Shown here: positions 25,201-38,335 of the stretch, one piece after another
How the letters are laid out: every line of letters starts with the position of its first letter
How positions within the stretch are numbered: the stretch's first letter is position 1
Assembly: GCA_037013685.1 (NCBI GenBank)
Contig: CM072888.1
Location: 10,831,034 to 10,895,033, forward strand
Source of the DNA: Acridotheres tristis
Taxonomy: Eukaryota > Chordata > Aves > Passeriformes > Sturnidae
Length of the DNA stretch: 64,000 bases
Direction: 5' to 3'
Notes under the pieces: generated by a model
The model's database searches: none
What the model saw: the letters and a program-made list of their open reading frames with translations, nothing else
What the model was told of the DNA's origin: nothing
Position numbers and translations under genes: made by a program

Positions 25201-27261
25201 GTCCTCAAAGCATCTTTATGCAGCCAAATAAACAGGTGCATGCAAAATAACACTGCTGTCACCACAGCAAAATAAATTTCTCCATTATAAGATTGGGAAT
25301 GGTCCTTTCAAGTATTTATGTAAAGCAGACCCCCTCCTGAATATTCATTAAATGAGATTGTATTGAGAGCTTGCTTACCCCTGTCTTCCAACTCATACAA
25401 GTACTTGAAGCTGAAAAATCAAAACGGAGTTTTCTCTGAGCTGCCCTCAAAGACAGCACGAAAGATGAATTTTGGAGGCTTCCTCCTTTCTGCTGTGTGG
25501 GAATTCACACACACACAAGTGACCATTTCCCCAGATCTGGCGAATGATTAGCTGAAAACTGCAGTGCACTGTTTTCAGTGCTCTAACTTAAGTTGGCTAG
25601 CCTGACTCAGGCTCTATTTTTAGGAAGAGTCTGACAGGATAGTAACATAGCTACTCTAGTGATATCATCCTGAAGACAGACTTTTGCTTTTCCAGGAGAA
25701 CCCAGAAACACAAAGGAAACTGTCAGAGTAAACTTCTTGTACCCTGTCCTCAAAAACTGCCAAAACACAAGTGTTTCTGAGGGATGCAGGAAAATCTAAG
25801 CAGCAGGGCAAATGTAAGATGACGTGCAGGTTCTTGAAATAGGTCTGAAATGCCTTGACAGAACATGCACAAAGCTCTCAACCAACATCTCCTCTCCCCT
25901 ATTACCAGCAACTAAGAAACATGGGTATTGTCTAGTGATGCCCATGAGATACTGCAATGTGTGTCCTTCCAGGAATACTTTCTCTTCCCTATAAGGCATC
26001 TTTTCTCCAATAAAGAGAAATCACAGAGAATAATTTATCTCACAGCTATCCTCCATTTTGGGAAGTTGCACTCTGCCAGCATGGATATGCTGCAGGACTG
26101 AGCTAGTAAGAAATGCTTCATTATCTGAAAGCTGAGCACTGTGAGAATTGTAATGTTCTTTATATCATATGACTTTAAAGGATTATGTCTATTGTATGAT
26201 TTATATCTTGTGGCTCCAGTAATAAATTATTATGATAAAAACCCACAAACCACTATTGCAACCACATTAATTAGGTAGTAAAGGAGCAGATACTTTAAGA
26301 AATGTCTTTAGACATTTTCTTCAGCAGAAAACATGTACTTTGTAGGCCTCCATATGATGGGGATAAGGCTGCCCATACCAGTTTGCTGACAGCAGAATAT
26401 TAACACAAAGTTCATTGATGTGTCTTACATGATCAATGATGTACATGTTTCACTGGCAGATTTCAGCATCAGAGGTGGTCAGTGAAATGAAAGATTTTTG
26501 AAGATTTAAAAGAATTTTTATATTGTATAGGGCAAGCAAGACCCCCTCAATAATACAGCTTTCAAAGCAACTAGATCTGCTGGGTTTTGTTTGGTTTTAA
26601 TATTGATGCCAAGTCCCATTCAACCTAGAAGTCAACAGCAGATTTGTATCATTTCCCTGTTATTCTTTAAGATATTGTATCCATGAAACTTTTCTGAGCA
26701 TTTAAGAGAATGGAATAGATTTTCTCTGCACTGTCATGATAATTTAGATCAGACTACTTCCTTCCTGCATTCTCTTTGGAATGCTGCAACACCTCAGTCA
26801 GCACCATCAGTTGAAGCACTGAGTAGTCATAACTACGAGTGCTGCCAGTGACAGCTGTGCCTGCTCGAAAATCTTAACAGCTATAGCAACAAACACAAAT
26901 ACATCCAGTTCTTAGTTAGGAAAAGATGTAACTAACACTACTGTGCATGTTCAACAGTGAACAAAACATTTGAGTTCCACAATAAACTGAAACCTTTATT
27001 TTTGATTAGTCTTACTTTGGCTTTCTGAAGAATCAGAGTAACTTGTTTTTTCAAGTGTATTAAAAATACATTTTATTAGCATATACCCAGGGCTGTCAGA
27101 AATAAAGTTGCTACTCTAAGCTACAATTTCTGTATTTAAAAATTATCTACATGTACATTCCTCTTAGCACAAGAATTGCCAAAGAGATGTCTCATTCTTA
27201 ATAGGTTTTCAAGCACTAATATACCTCCAGTTTCTTGAAATACAAGGGGCAAAATATCACA

Positions 27262-27512
27262 ATTTTGAATCATTAAGGTTGCAAAAGACTCCAAGATCAC
27301 TGAGTCCAACCTTTGACAGAACAACCACCATATCAGCTAAACCATAGCACCGAGTGCCAAGTCCTGTCTTTTCTTGAACACTTCCAGGGATGATGACTCC
27401 ACCATTTCCCTGGGAAGCCTGCTCCAATGCACAACAACCCTTTCCATGAAGAAATCCTTCCTGATGCCCAACCTGAACATCCCCCGGCACAGCTTGAGGC
27501 CATTTCCTGTGT
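27262..27512 (-). mobile_element. CR1 LINE 3' fragment
   Basis: The plus strand reads as the reverse complement of an avian CR1 3' end: AATCATTAAGGTTGCAAAAG, GAGTCCAACC, CACTTCCAGGGATGATGACT, CCCTGGGAAGCCTGCTCCAA, TTCCTGATGCCCAACCTGAA and CCGGCACAGCTTGAGGCCAT. The copy is 5'-truncated at about 250 bases, as is usual for CR1. It lies in the same orientation as INPP4B, about 220 bases from the 27734-27842 exon. Confidence 0.92.
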
Positions 27513-27733
27513 TTACTCAGAATTAGTCTTAACATTAAAAGTAGGCCATGCTTCAATTTTCAGCAAAGCAGGAAAATAAAGGAAATATTTTATGAAAGCC
27601 ATGTCCAATCTTACTAGATTTTAATCTTCCCTTCATTCATCAGGATAAACTCTTTGGTTCCTCAATGAGCTCACAGCATTTTAATGCAACCTTAATGGTA
27701 CTTTCTCAGCTACCAGAAAGAAAGAATACTTAC

Positions 27734-27842
27734 TTTCGTCTTTCTGCCTCAAATTTACTCAGCAGTTTCCGTAGACCACCATTCTTAAATCCTTGGAAAT
27801 GCGCTGCCGGGGCTCCCACGGTGATAACATCATACAGAGCAT
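27734..27842 (-). CDS. INPP4B: INPP4B exon: [15 protein letters not shown] block (109 bp)
   Basis: The exon starts AT to complete aspartate and encodes [20 protein letters not shown] and [15 protein letters not shown], ending AA of an asparagine codon finished in the next exon. The acceptor is CCATTCCAG and the donor is [30 protein letters not shown] is one of the most conserved stretches in INPP4A and INPP4B. The only notable difference from the mammalian protein as I remember it is at the LLSKFEAE segment. A CR1 fragment (27262-27512) lies about 220 bases downstream in the next intron. Confidence 0.95.
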
Positions 27843-28199
27843 CTGGAATGGGAATGGAGAAACACAGCCATTTGAATGCTCCTATTCCCAAGTCATGGTA
27901 ACACTGTGACATCCCATCCACAAAAAGTAAGGACAAGTCTATATCGTTTCCAGGGAATAATTAATAATCCATGTCCCAAGAAGGCCCAAGAGCTAATCAA
28001 TCTTTCCATACAGCCACCTGCACACTTTAAAAATTTCATCTGATTTATGGCTACATCTAAATTATGTGCTGCAGTGTAGAACAATATTCCAGCTCTGCAG
28101 TTTACAAAGCTGCCAAGTAAATTGGCCCATTGTGTATTTCACTTTATTGCCCCTTTCATTATTTAACTTGTAGTCATGTTGAGATGCACAAATTCAAGC

Positions 28200-28504
28200 A
28201 TTTTAGAGTCAAAAGAGACGATTATGATGGAATAGTCTGACTGAATAATAGAGGCTACAGAATTACAGTTAATGATTTCTGCATCAAGCTTATGTCTCTT
28301 GGCTGAGTGAAGGCATCTCTTTGTTTAGGCATCCAATCTTGATTTAAAGATTGCAAGTGACAATGAACTCACTGCATTCCCAGAGAAGTCAATCAGAGTA
28401 GTAAAAATCCCTACTTCATTTCTAGCTTCAATTTGTTTAGATGTAATGCTAATGTACTTTCAGATATAATGGTGTTTAATGGTAAATTGGAGAGCCCTGC
28501 TCTA
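28200..28504 (-). mobile_element. Old CR1-type LINE 3' fragment (turtle/crocodilian-like)
   Basis: The plus strand follows, with many substitutions and small gaps, the reverse complement of a CR1 3' region well known from turtle and crocodilian genomes. The landmarks come in order: TTTTAGAGTCAAAAGAGACG, ATTTCTGCATCAAGCTTATG, CATCCAATCTTGATTTAAAG, GCATTCCCAGAGAAG, AGCTTCAATTTGTTTAG and GAGAGCCCTGCTCT. The high divergence marks an insertion older than the other CR1 copies here. The recognition is from memory of the consensus, not an alignment. Confidence 0.72.
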
Positions 28505-29449
28505 TGACATACACTAACTTTTTATATATGTTTATGAACTCACAAAATCTGTTGTTCTCAGCTCAGAAGCTACCAGAATAGGCAAAAACCATACTACTGA
28601 AATTCTTGCTGAGTAAACAAACTGTTGTCTCTTTCTGTATATACTTAATGTCTTATTACATAGGGGATGAACTTTTTGTGTGGACATATGCTTACAGAAC
28701 TGGAGGTGAAACATCATTTTTAAAGAAGCTTGTGACTGATTGTCAATATAGAGATGAAGCTTTAATTACATCCCACACCACAGTAATTATTTCTTCAAAG
28801 TTTAAATTTACATTTACACTAAGTACCTGTTTTGTACCTGAACTTATTGGAGGTATAAAAATACAGTTTAGAATGCCTTATTCTTAAAATGTATTTCTAA
28901 AGGGAACATTGCAGGATGTTTTTTGAGAACTGTTCTATTCATCAAGGAAGTTTCCCATGTAAATTAAAATCTAGTCCTCCCCTAAAATAGAACTTTTATT
29001 GCATTCTGATGATAAATATCCCTAGAAGCAAGAACACTGTACAAATGAGTCACGGTTAATGAACTATGCTTTACTTCCCAAGCTGAATCTCAGAACATAT
29101 TTGCTCAAATTGATTTGAGCTCTAATGAGTTGGTGACTCTTCAATATCCACTTAAAAGGAGAAGTGACATAATTTCATTAGCCTAAGGTGAGCTTCAAGA
29201 TTCTTAAATAGCCCATTCTTTCAGGTCTTAATACAGATTTATCCATAATACATATTCTTCGGCTATTAGAGCTCCATTGGTACTTGACAATAAGGAGTTC
29301 TATTGCTTAAAATCAAGATAAGAGATGAACTCATCAGGGTTCTGAATATGTTTAGAAAGATAACTCATGAAACGACAGGAAAACATCTAAAAGACTAAAC
29401 GCTAGTTCTGACTTTTAAAAATAGACATGGCCCTGTTTAGAGTTACTTT

Positions 29450-29900
29450 GGAAGGGGGGGGGATTTATCCAGGAGGAAGCCTTTTTTCAGCCTGTGGTCT
29501 CTCCTCAGCATGGTCGAGGGGCAGCTGTCTGAAGCAGAAACACACCCAGCACAGCTGAGCACCTGCCTCACACAACCTCCATGGACGGGAGAGTGAGGAT
29601 GGCAAAGGATGAGGAGCAAACATCCACGCCTGGTGATGGGCACAGGGCAATCTCACTCCACTTCCCGGAGCACAGGGCAGCAGAGAGGGCTGCAAGGCTT
29701 GGGAGGAATGCCTTGTGACGTGCTCTACTTACACATCAGTGGAGCTCCTTGGGAAGGACGTGCAGTGTCAGCATCAGTGCACTGCCACAGGAGTGCTCCA
29801 GTAACTCATCACCATCAGGGAAGAGCAGGCTGCTGCTGACATCCCTCTGCAGTGAAGGCAGAGCTTAAAATGCAGCAGAGCTCCACAGGAGCTGTACCTT
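29450..29900. other. GC-richer intronic block, unidentified
   Basis: This stretch begins with a G run (29455-29461) and is clearly less AT-rich than its surroundings. ORFs of 66 to 76 codons overlap on both strands, but no domain, splice frame or known repeat was recognised. It may be a decayed mobile element or a conserved regulatory segment. Confidence 0.4.
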
Positions 29901-32215
29901 ATTGTCAAGAACAGCTCAATCCCAATTTTGAATCAGCCTGCCTGCCTCCACAGGAGGCAGTCAGTGTCTCAAACTGGCCGGATGCAAAACAAAGATCACT
30001 TCAGTTCACCAGATCTATTTAAAACAAGCACATATTGCAAACAGGAACAAAAGCAAAGCTATGTCAATATATAGATTTAAGCTCTCTAGTATGATGAACA
30101 CAGCACAATGTGGTGTTTATCAAATGGATAGGGATACCATTGACCCATAGGGAAATAGCATTTTTCTCAAAGCTATTCCTACTGAAAGTTTAAGCAGACT
30201 TTCTCTGCCATATCAGTATCCAATAACAACCCAAATCAAAGTTCAGGAAAAGTAAACCTGTTGTTATACATGTCAAACACAAAAAAGCACATACCAATGT
30301 CTATATACAATAGATAGGATTAAAACCTATCCTCCATTCCCAAAATCAAGATATCCAATAGTGTAAGGGTTAATGACAACTCTATGGATCATTAGCTTGT
30401 TTAAATGCCACTTCTATGAATTTTTATTCTCCCCCCTCCACTGCCATTTTCCTGGTTATATTCCAGGCATCCTCTGATATATGCCAAGCAAAGCATGAGC
30501 TGAGAAAGAACAATATCTAAGTGCTGCCTACTCCAGACTGATTAGCAATTGGTAGAAACTGTTCAGACTGTATATATCTAATACAAGACACAGTGAACGT
30601 TAGTTAAGTAATAGAGGCAGAGTTTTATAATTTAAAGATCCAAATTTAGAAAACAACTAGAACAATTCTAACATTTATCTCTTTCTGTACCCTTCTTGGT
30701 TATGGATTAACCATGTGCCCCAAGCAAAATGGTTTTGGAGAAGGGGTAAAATTCATAATAAACCAAAACAAAACTCCAATACTGTGAAAGTTGTGGGTGC
30801 TTAAGTAAGTCACATGTTTCATTCCACTTTTTATTTAGCAAATAGATATACAGTGTCCTGTTCACAAAGAGGTTTTTCTTGAAAAGACATAATATTAAGC
30901 TTCTGACCACAATTACAAACCTAAAAATGCTTTTGAGTTAATTAATTAACTTCAAAACATAAAATTAAAATCTCTGCTGTCACATTATGTCACTATAAAT
31001 CCCCATCTCGTTGAAATGTTTGGAGGCACAGTTTTTTAGTAAAAGAAATGACAAAATATTGAACCAACCAGTACCTAACAGATAATTGGAAGTCTCTGTG
31101 TTCCAATTTGGAAGTGGATGAACATCAGCCTCACACATTGTAAAACAGGAGTTTTAGCACTCTTTGTACTTACTGTTTTACAATCTTAAATTCAGACTGT
31201 CTTAATAAGGCAAAAACTTTACAGAACATAATTTCTGTGTTTGTAGTGACAGCAAATTTAACAGATCTCAATTTATCAACAAATTATTCACTGTGCCATG
31301 ATTTGGTCATATATATGTATCAGTATAATCTTTGATCTGTAAAGGAAGCTGCTAAAATCATATGCAAGCAGCAACAACACAATTCTGTGTTAAAAAGAAC
31401 CACAGATGATGTTACAGAAAGCTGTCCCCCTTTCCAGGAGATCTTGGAAGTTTGCAGTATTTTCAACATAATCAGTGAGGTATTTGCACTTAACACTGAG
31501 AAAATGCTTGCATGGGGTAGGTGAGCATGACAGGGTAGCACTGCATAAGCTGATTTAGAACCAATCAGTTCTGGGCTCATTATAACTTCCTCAGAAATAG
31601 GATAAATTAAATTTAGAAGTAATACTGTCCTCTATGGAACTATGCATCTCCCATCACCTGAGCTGGTGAGCTCATCCCAGCAATCTCTGGGAGGAAAAGT
31701 ATTGTATTGTGCTTTATCACTATCTCTGCTGCCAAACTGGTGGGGGAGTGGGAAGAAAAGCCACCTTAAAAGAAGAGTATTAAGTCTGGTTATTACAGGA
31801 TTATGAATCACAATGAAAAATTAAGTGGATGCCTGAGAAGGATGTGAATCTTACTGAGCATTGTGCAGTGTGTCACTACCAATCATGACAGTATTAGTTC
31901 TGCACTGCTACAACAGAATATCTTTAACCATGCATAGGTTACCAATACATTTCAGCGAGCATATATTCTGCATTTACTTATTTGCTTGAAGTGTCATAGG
32001 AACAAAATGAGCAGGTCTCTTCAATGTATTTTTAGAAAGGAACTTAAAAGAAATTTAGTTAACCACCCCTTAGTTTTCCAAGATCTGCAGTAAGATCTGT
32101 AGCATCAGAAGATGAGGCAGAGAAATTCCTTGCACAGCTTTAGCTCTGGACTTGATTTCTAAATTTCAGTGTAACTGTATTTCAAAGCATTGTCATACTT
32201 GGGGAATTTCTTTAC

Positions 32216-32320
32216 CTTTCAATCGAGGACTATGCACATGCATTCTTTGCAGATGAAGATTTATTGGGATGAATTCTAGTGTTTTTTCTCCTTTGCTACA
32301 GCTTGACTTAAAGGAAGAAC
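32216..32320 (-). CDS. INPP4B: INPP4B exon: [14 protein letters not shown] segment (105 bp)
   Basis: The exon starts GT to complete glycine and encodes [20 protein letters not shown] and [14 protein letters not shown], ending with G of the next aspartate codon. The acceptor is TGTTTTTCAG and the donor is AAAG|GTAAAG. The serine-rich, basic start followed by TLEF(I/V)PINLHLQRM and HVHSP is a well-conserved INPP4-family signature. The serine-rich start agrees better with INPP4B than with INPP4A as I remember them. The first part is a likely flexible and modifiable linker before the conserved middle block. Confidence 0.93.
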
Positions 32321-35300
32321 CTGAAAAACAAAAGTTTAAAGAATAATTGTCTTAAGCACCCAGATGTTTTTGTATTCCTTTCAAAGTGAGGACGATACTT
32401 GTATGTCAGGAGTCATCTTTAATTGAATTTTACCGTGTAATTGTATGTTACAAGATGAAAGATTCACAAACTGAGTCTCAGCATGTATCCATATGGGGAG
32501 CAATAAAACAGCTTTTAATTCACAGAACAATCCAATTTTTTATTCTAAGAGATAGATACCTTTCCCTGCTGTCTGAAAGCAGTCTGCAGCCTGCTGGAGA
32601 AAATGTAGTAGTTAATGTTCATTATGTTTATTCTGTGCTAAAACCACAAGGATACAGAGCTATGATGGCACTGCATTTTTCCAAGTAATGTTTTTGTCTT
32701 CAAAGAAAAGTGTTATATTGAATAGGCTATGCATTCTTCCTAGAAAGCTCAAATAAAGAAACACAAACTATCTTAAGGAAAGCTTTATATTAGTTCACAG
32801 GAGGCATGGTACCTTGGAAAAACAAACAGAAAAAAAGATTAATATGGCTGCATATTTCATAAGTATGAGATTATGAGTAGTTTCATGGAGTGTAAAGGAA
32901 TATAATTAAAGTGTGACAGTACGAAAACATAATTTACCTGGACATGTTTGATACAGAATCTGTATAAAATAAAAGGGTATAATTAGGAACGAGAGGTGGT
33001 CTTGTCTTCTAACTCAGACAGCCCAACATTTACCTAAGTCACTCTTTCAACACCCTATCATTTTGCCACCTATTAATTATTAGAACTAAAATCCTTCTAA
33101 ATCAGATAGAATTTTAAAATAAACTTTGTCAAGGTTCAGCCTTTTTTTGAAATAAACCCACAAAAAGGTGAAGGAAATATTTTAAATTGTTTTTTGCTTG
33201 CTCAGTCAAGACTTGCTAGTGTTTATCTGTTGAAACTGCAATAATTTCCAGCAGGACTAAGCACTGAGCCTCCCAACATAAACCACTCTGCCAGTGGGCA
33301 CCAATGATGCTCCAGACCAGCCAAGCCTGCTTAGGCTGCTCCCTAAGCTTTGGAACTTAAAATAATAATTTAACACATGTGAAGAGCAAAGCTAGTAAGA
33401 AAAGCAATTTACAGGAGTCAAAATTTCAGATTAGACAGGAAACCCAAGGATGCAGATTGAAATCAGCAGCTGTTGATGATGCAACGTGAAACCTGCATCT
33501 GAAAAACACAGGCAATTAGGGGAGTAGTCAAGGCAACTCAAATTATCAGAAAAGAAATGAGAATACTGCAGGGAAGGAGTCTGTAAGTAATTTGGAAAGA
33601 GAACAGAAAGGAGGCACATTATTTCTGAGAATTCAGCTGAGACCAAGTTCAAAGCTTAGGGAATGATAACTGGACCTGAGACAAGGAAATACTGGCTGAG
33701 CAAGGGAAGCACAAGATGACAGCAGATGGAAAGGACAGGTGAAAAAAGAGTAGGAGGGAGAAGAGCCTGCTCTCAGGAGTAAACTTTTGCCCCTAGCAGG
33801 AGCACAAGACCTGCAGCATTGCTGAGTTGTGTTTTTCCGTTTTTCAGGGCAGACCTGTGAAGCAAGTATCCTTTCCCACCCAGTGCCAGAAAATTTCTGG
33901 ATAAGGACCACTCAGCTGCTCTCAGTTACTAGATTTGCTCAGGTATTAAATCCATGCAGTGGAATTAACATCTCCATCTGCATTTACCAATAGCATCCAT
34001 GCCATTAAACTAACTTTAAGTATAGTCTGTTTTTAAGTAACTTGGTAAGTTCTAAAAATTAAATTCCCTCAATTAAAATAGTTCTTGTTATAATTGTTGC
34101 AAGATCAAATTCTTCAAAGTTAGGAAATACCAGACTATAGATGCAACTTTCGTCTGACATCCACCTGTGAAATGGGCTTCAATAATGTATCATATATCAG
34201 CTTTCACCAGTTCATTGAATGTTCAGTGTCTGCTGCTCATTTTAGAAGCAGTGATTCACTATCTTGTTTCCAATGTTTATTTCAGTATTTATTCAGGATT
34301 TAAACATGTTGCTCAAACCTCCCTCAAAGTCAAGGTTGTTAATTTCATCAAACCTGTCTACTATATACATGCTAACAGCCTCTAAGGACTTTACAAATTT
34401 TTATAAAATAATTTTAACAGTTGTAATTTCACCATCTTCATGTCAGAGAATAAACATTTAAGAAACAATGCATCAATATAAGATATGGAAGAACTTGTCC
34501 AGCAAAACACTCATTATAATGCAACATCACATTCCATTTTGGAAGCACAGCTCCCACTGGGCTGAATTGCATCCATAAGTACCAAGCACTTCTACAAAAC
34601 AACTTGTGTCTAGTGCCAGGCTTCCAAAAAACAGAACACACTGACCACTTCTCAAGTCTGACTTGTCTACATAGGAACTTTGTGACAGAGGCAGGGATAG
34701 TATTCAGTTTTAGAGAACAATATTCAATTCCCTAAGCCTTGTCTTTTTTCCTCATTCTAGGGCTGGATGAATAATAGACTTTTCAGTCTGATGACTGAAA
34801 CAAAAACAAAAGAGTAAATTGAGGGGTAAGAAAAATCATTTGGGGATGATTTCAGGTCAAACTGAAGCAAACAAATAATTCTTAAAGCTCCACTCCCACC
34901 CAATATCACCAGATCTGTGGTTTAGACTCACCTGAAATTATGGGGCTTTTGTTACCTAACCCTTATATCTTCCTGGTATGTTTGCTTACAATAAGAATGC
35001 TTTACAGTTTCTAAAATTCTCACATTACTGAGGATAAAAGTGTTTGTCAAAACAACTCAAATTTGAAATAGTCTTAACTCTCTTAAACCTTCATTTTCAA
35101 TAAATATGCTGCTAAACCAAAATTGCTATCTAACACCAATGTGGTCTCCTGACACTTCCACAGCAATCTCTAGATTTCAAGAAGAAGTTAAGTGGCCTCC
35201 TAACAGCCTTCTCCATTAAATTCCACGGTTTGGTTGAGTTGAAGTGGGCATCACTCAGGAAGTCCAAGGTGAGATTGTGTTGGGGGAGCATGAGAACACT

Positions 35301-36030
35301 TTGGAGAAATTTTATTTGCACAGGCTGTCTGCCCTTCTGAATACTTCAACCCAAACTCAGGCTATATTCTAAGATGAAGAAAGACACCTGTGCTAGTTAA
35401 ACTGAAAAGAAACATGTTTTTTTGGCAGGCCTTGGCATATGTTGACCGGAATAGGCTGAATTAAAATTATGTTCACATCCCTAATCTTAGCAATTTCTAC
35501 TTCATAAGTACTTGAATTTCAAGTATCTACAACGTGCTCCCAACATTACTCTTTGTGCAACTCAGTATTAAGTCAAATGTCTGGCTTGATTTTCTCATCA
35601 AAGGCTATGATCTCGTTTTTTGAAGTTATAAAGTGTATTGTTTATAGAGAAGAAATGGACAGATTTACACCTCGTCATTATTTCTCATTTTTGCTACAAT
35701 TTTTAGGTAGCTTTGTTTTCTGATAAATGTCCCTGCTCTTTTATATGTGCTGGTTCAGTTTCCCAGGTCCAATTTATTTCTCTCAAGACTCAATTAAGAT
35801 AGGTCCTTTAACATTATAAACCCTTTTAGAAAGTCACTTTGCACAATACAGGTGTTGCAAGGTTTATATTTAATAGATTATTTTGTCTATTTCTTTTATC
35901 TCAAAATGTCCTTCCAATATTTTCCTGCAAGTTATAATTATTACATTGGTTTCTCCATTATCTGTATTTATTGGCTTGCTTATGACACTTTATGGAGTGC
36001 TCTCGAGATGTAATTAGCCAAAGATTGAAA

Positions 36031-36056
36031 ATACATATATATATATATATATATAG

Positions 36057-36085
<29 letters not shown>
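36031..36085. repeat. (TA)n microsatellite with one interruption
   Basis: About 25 TA units, interrupted once by AGAT near 36055. Self-complementary and likely length-variable. Confidence 0.95.
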
Positions 36086-36087
<2 letters not shown>

Positions 36088-37540
36088 TTAAAACAGAATC
36101 CCAGGAAGTGTCATACTGGGTTAGACAGTAGTCTGCCAAAATTGGAACTAGAATATTCTGATGATAGTAAACAATTGTAAATACAATAAATGACACTGTT
36201 GCAAACAATATGGAAACTTATACAACATTTAGTGCAACACATGACCTTTTTTTTCCCCCCAACAAATATTTAAGCCATTGAACAAACTCCCAAAAAGTGT
36301 ACTTTTAGTTAGAGACTGTTTTTTCTTCATACACTAAAAAAGGATTTCTCTTTTTCTCTGACCAAGAACACTATCCTAGAGCAATCTGGTAAGAGAAGTA
36401 CCATGCTCAGTCGTATATTAGGAGATAATAGCTAAAGGATAGAAGTACAGTTTTAATGGGAGGCAAAGATGTGTCTCACCTAGTAAGTGCAACAGATTCA
36501 TTATACTGAAAGCAAATGCATCCAATTATCTATAAGAAGAAATTATTCTTATTTATGTTAGTTGTATAATGAACCTGATTGTTCCATTTCTCTGTGCACA
36601 AAGTTTTGGTTGGAATATGTAGAAAGCTAGAAGCCATGAAGAAAATACTGCAAATGCTTCATAAATATTTGCCAGTTTTTTTCCCAAGATGTTAGCATCA
36701 CTTCTACCTCTATTTTCATAAGTATTCATAACATACCTTTCTGTCAGAAATATTCTAGTGTTAATCTCTGACATGTGCTGCTATGTCTATATATACAAAA
36801 TTGTGGGAGCAAGGCCAGAGTGGAAACATCTAATGGTGAAAGTATAGAGTAAAACAGCATTTGCAAGCAATAATGACAGCATGATCATTGAAAACATCTC
36901 TGAGATGATGATTGAGAGGACTGGATTAGAAATCTGCCACCAGCAAGCAAGCAGCAACAATGTCAAAGCCTTTGTTGTAATTCAGAGCACACCTGCCCAT
37001 TTCCTTATGGAATATCTCAAACTGGGCAGGGAGAGGCAGAAAGGCCTGCTGTAAACAGAAAACTGATCAAAATACAATGTGATTCAAGAAATTATTCTGG
37101 TAGTCTTGTAAAATAGAGAAGAATTATCTAAGTTCCTTGAAAGATTTGTGAACACTCAAAAAAAAAAAAAAATAAAAGGAAGAAATCATTTGTTCTTCTG
37201 ACTTTTCATCATCTTTTTGTGAATAAGAAATTCTACAGGAGGAAAATATCAGCTGTCTTTTCTGCACATTAATCACTGATGCTATCTTATTCCACTGGCA
37301 TGTGGACACTACAGTACCATACAGACCCTGACCACAGGATTCTGTTGGATATTGAGGGAACAAGCTCTCAGTGCATATCAGAATCCAAGACCACCACCTC
37401 CACATGAAAAAGAGCAAGGCAGCACTTACTGCTCTGTCTAGACTGAGCATATATTTGCACTGCCCACCCCATATTGATTCTCTACTTTTCTGGCAGAATA
37501 TGGGCAAAGAAAACACTACACGGAGGACATGCATGGAAAT

Positions 37541-38335
37541 CTCACGAGGTTTAACAAGACCAAGTGCAAGGTGCTGCACCTGGGCTGGGGCAGCCTTTGA
37601 TATCAACAAAGCATTGGGACGAGCAGATGGAGAGCAGCCCTGCCCAGAAGGACTTGGGGGTGCTGGTGGAGGAGAGGCTGGGCACAATCCAGCCATGGGC
37701 ACTAACAGCCCAGAGAGCCAAATTCCTGTCTGGAATTGAATTTCCCATGTCCTGAGCTCTTCCAGAGCACCGTGGGCAGCAGGGGAGGGAGGGGATTCTG
37801 CCCCTCTCCTCTGCTCTGGTGAGAGCTCACCTGCAGTGCTGCATCAGCTCTGGGGTTCCAGCACAGGAAGGACATGGACCTGTTGGAGTGGCTCCAAAGG
37901 AGACCATAGAGATGCTTAGAGGGATAGAGCATCTCTCCTATGAAGAAAGGGTGAGAGAATTAGAATAGTTTAACCTGGAAAAGGTCAGGCTGACCTAATT
38001 GCAATCTTTCAGTACATAGAGGGAGCTTACAAGAAAGCTGGAGAGAGATTATTTACAAGATCATGTAAACAGGACAAGGGGGAATGGATTCAAACTGAAA
38101 GTGAGGAGATTTGGATTAGACATTAGGAAGAAATTCTTTAATGTGGGGAGGGTGAGGCACTGGAACAGGTTGCCCAGAGAAGCTGTGGAGAACCCATTGC
38201 TGGAAACATTCAAGGCCAGGGTGGATGGGAGTTTGAGCCACCTGGTCTAGAAGGTGTCCCTGCCTGTGGAAGGTGGGTTGGAACTTGATAATCTTTAAGG
38301 TCCCTTCCAATCCAAACTAACCTATGATAGTAAGA
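37541..38335 (+). mobile_element. CR1 LINE, 3' about 790 bp
   Basis: A plus-strand CR1 running from the end of the reverse-transcriptase ORF into the 3' UTR. Landmarks in order are GAGGTTTAACAAGACCAAGT, GCAAGGTGCTGCACCTGGGC, AGAAGGACTTGGGGGTGCTG, GGGATTCTGCCCCTCTCCTC, ACCTGCAGTGCTGCATCAGC, AGGAAGGACATGGACCTGTT, CACTGGAACAGGTTGCCCAG, GGAACTTGATAATCTTTAAG, and a terminal CCTATGATAG. Stops and frameshifts interrupt the coding part, and a short segment near 37735-37775 departs from the usual CR1 sequence. It is opposite in orientation to INPP4B and ends about 115 bases from the 38448 donor. Confidence 0.92.

Larger units (their letters stand above)
18686..27733 (-). other. INPP4B intron (about 9.0 kb)
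   Basis: Second-longest complete intron in the window, after 38579-48271. It holds a short CR1 tail (19891-19932), an 18-A run (20254-20271), the GC-rich tandem-repeat block with CTCF-type motifs (about 21530-22340) and a CR1 fragment (27262-27512). The remainder is AT-rich without recognised features. Confidence 0.8.
27843..32215 (-). other. INPP4B intron (about 4.4 kb)
   Basis: Contains an ancient CR1-like copy (28200-28504) and a GC-richer block (about 29450-29900). A plus-strand ORF of 93 codons at 28606-28887 shows no recognisable domain. Confidence 0.8.

Noticed and set aside
28606..28887. Plus-strand ORF of 93 codons
   Set aside because: No homology recognised; AT-rich composition typical of chance frames next to an old CR1.
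37124..37702. Minus-strand ORF of 192 codons
   Set aside because: Its N-terminal part is antisense CR1 and the rest is intron; no recognised domain and no splice support.
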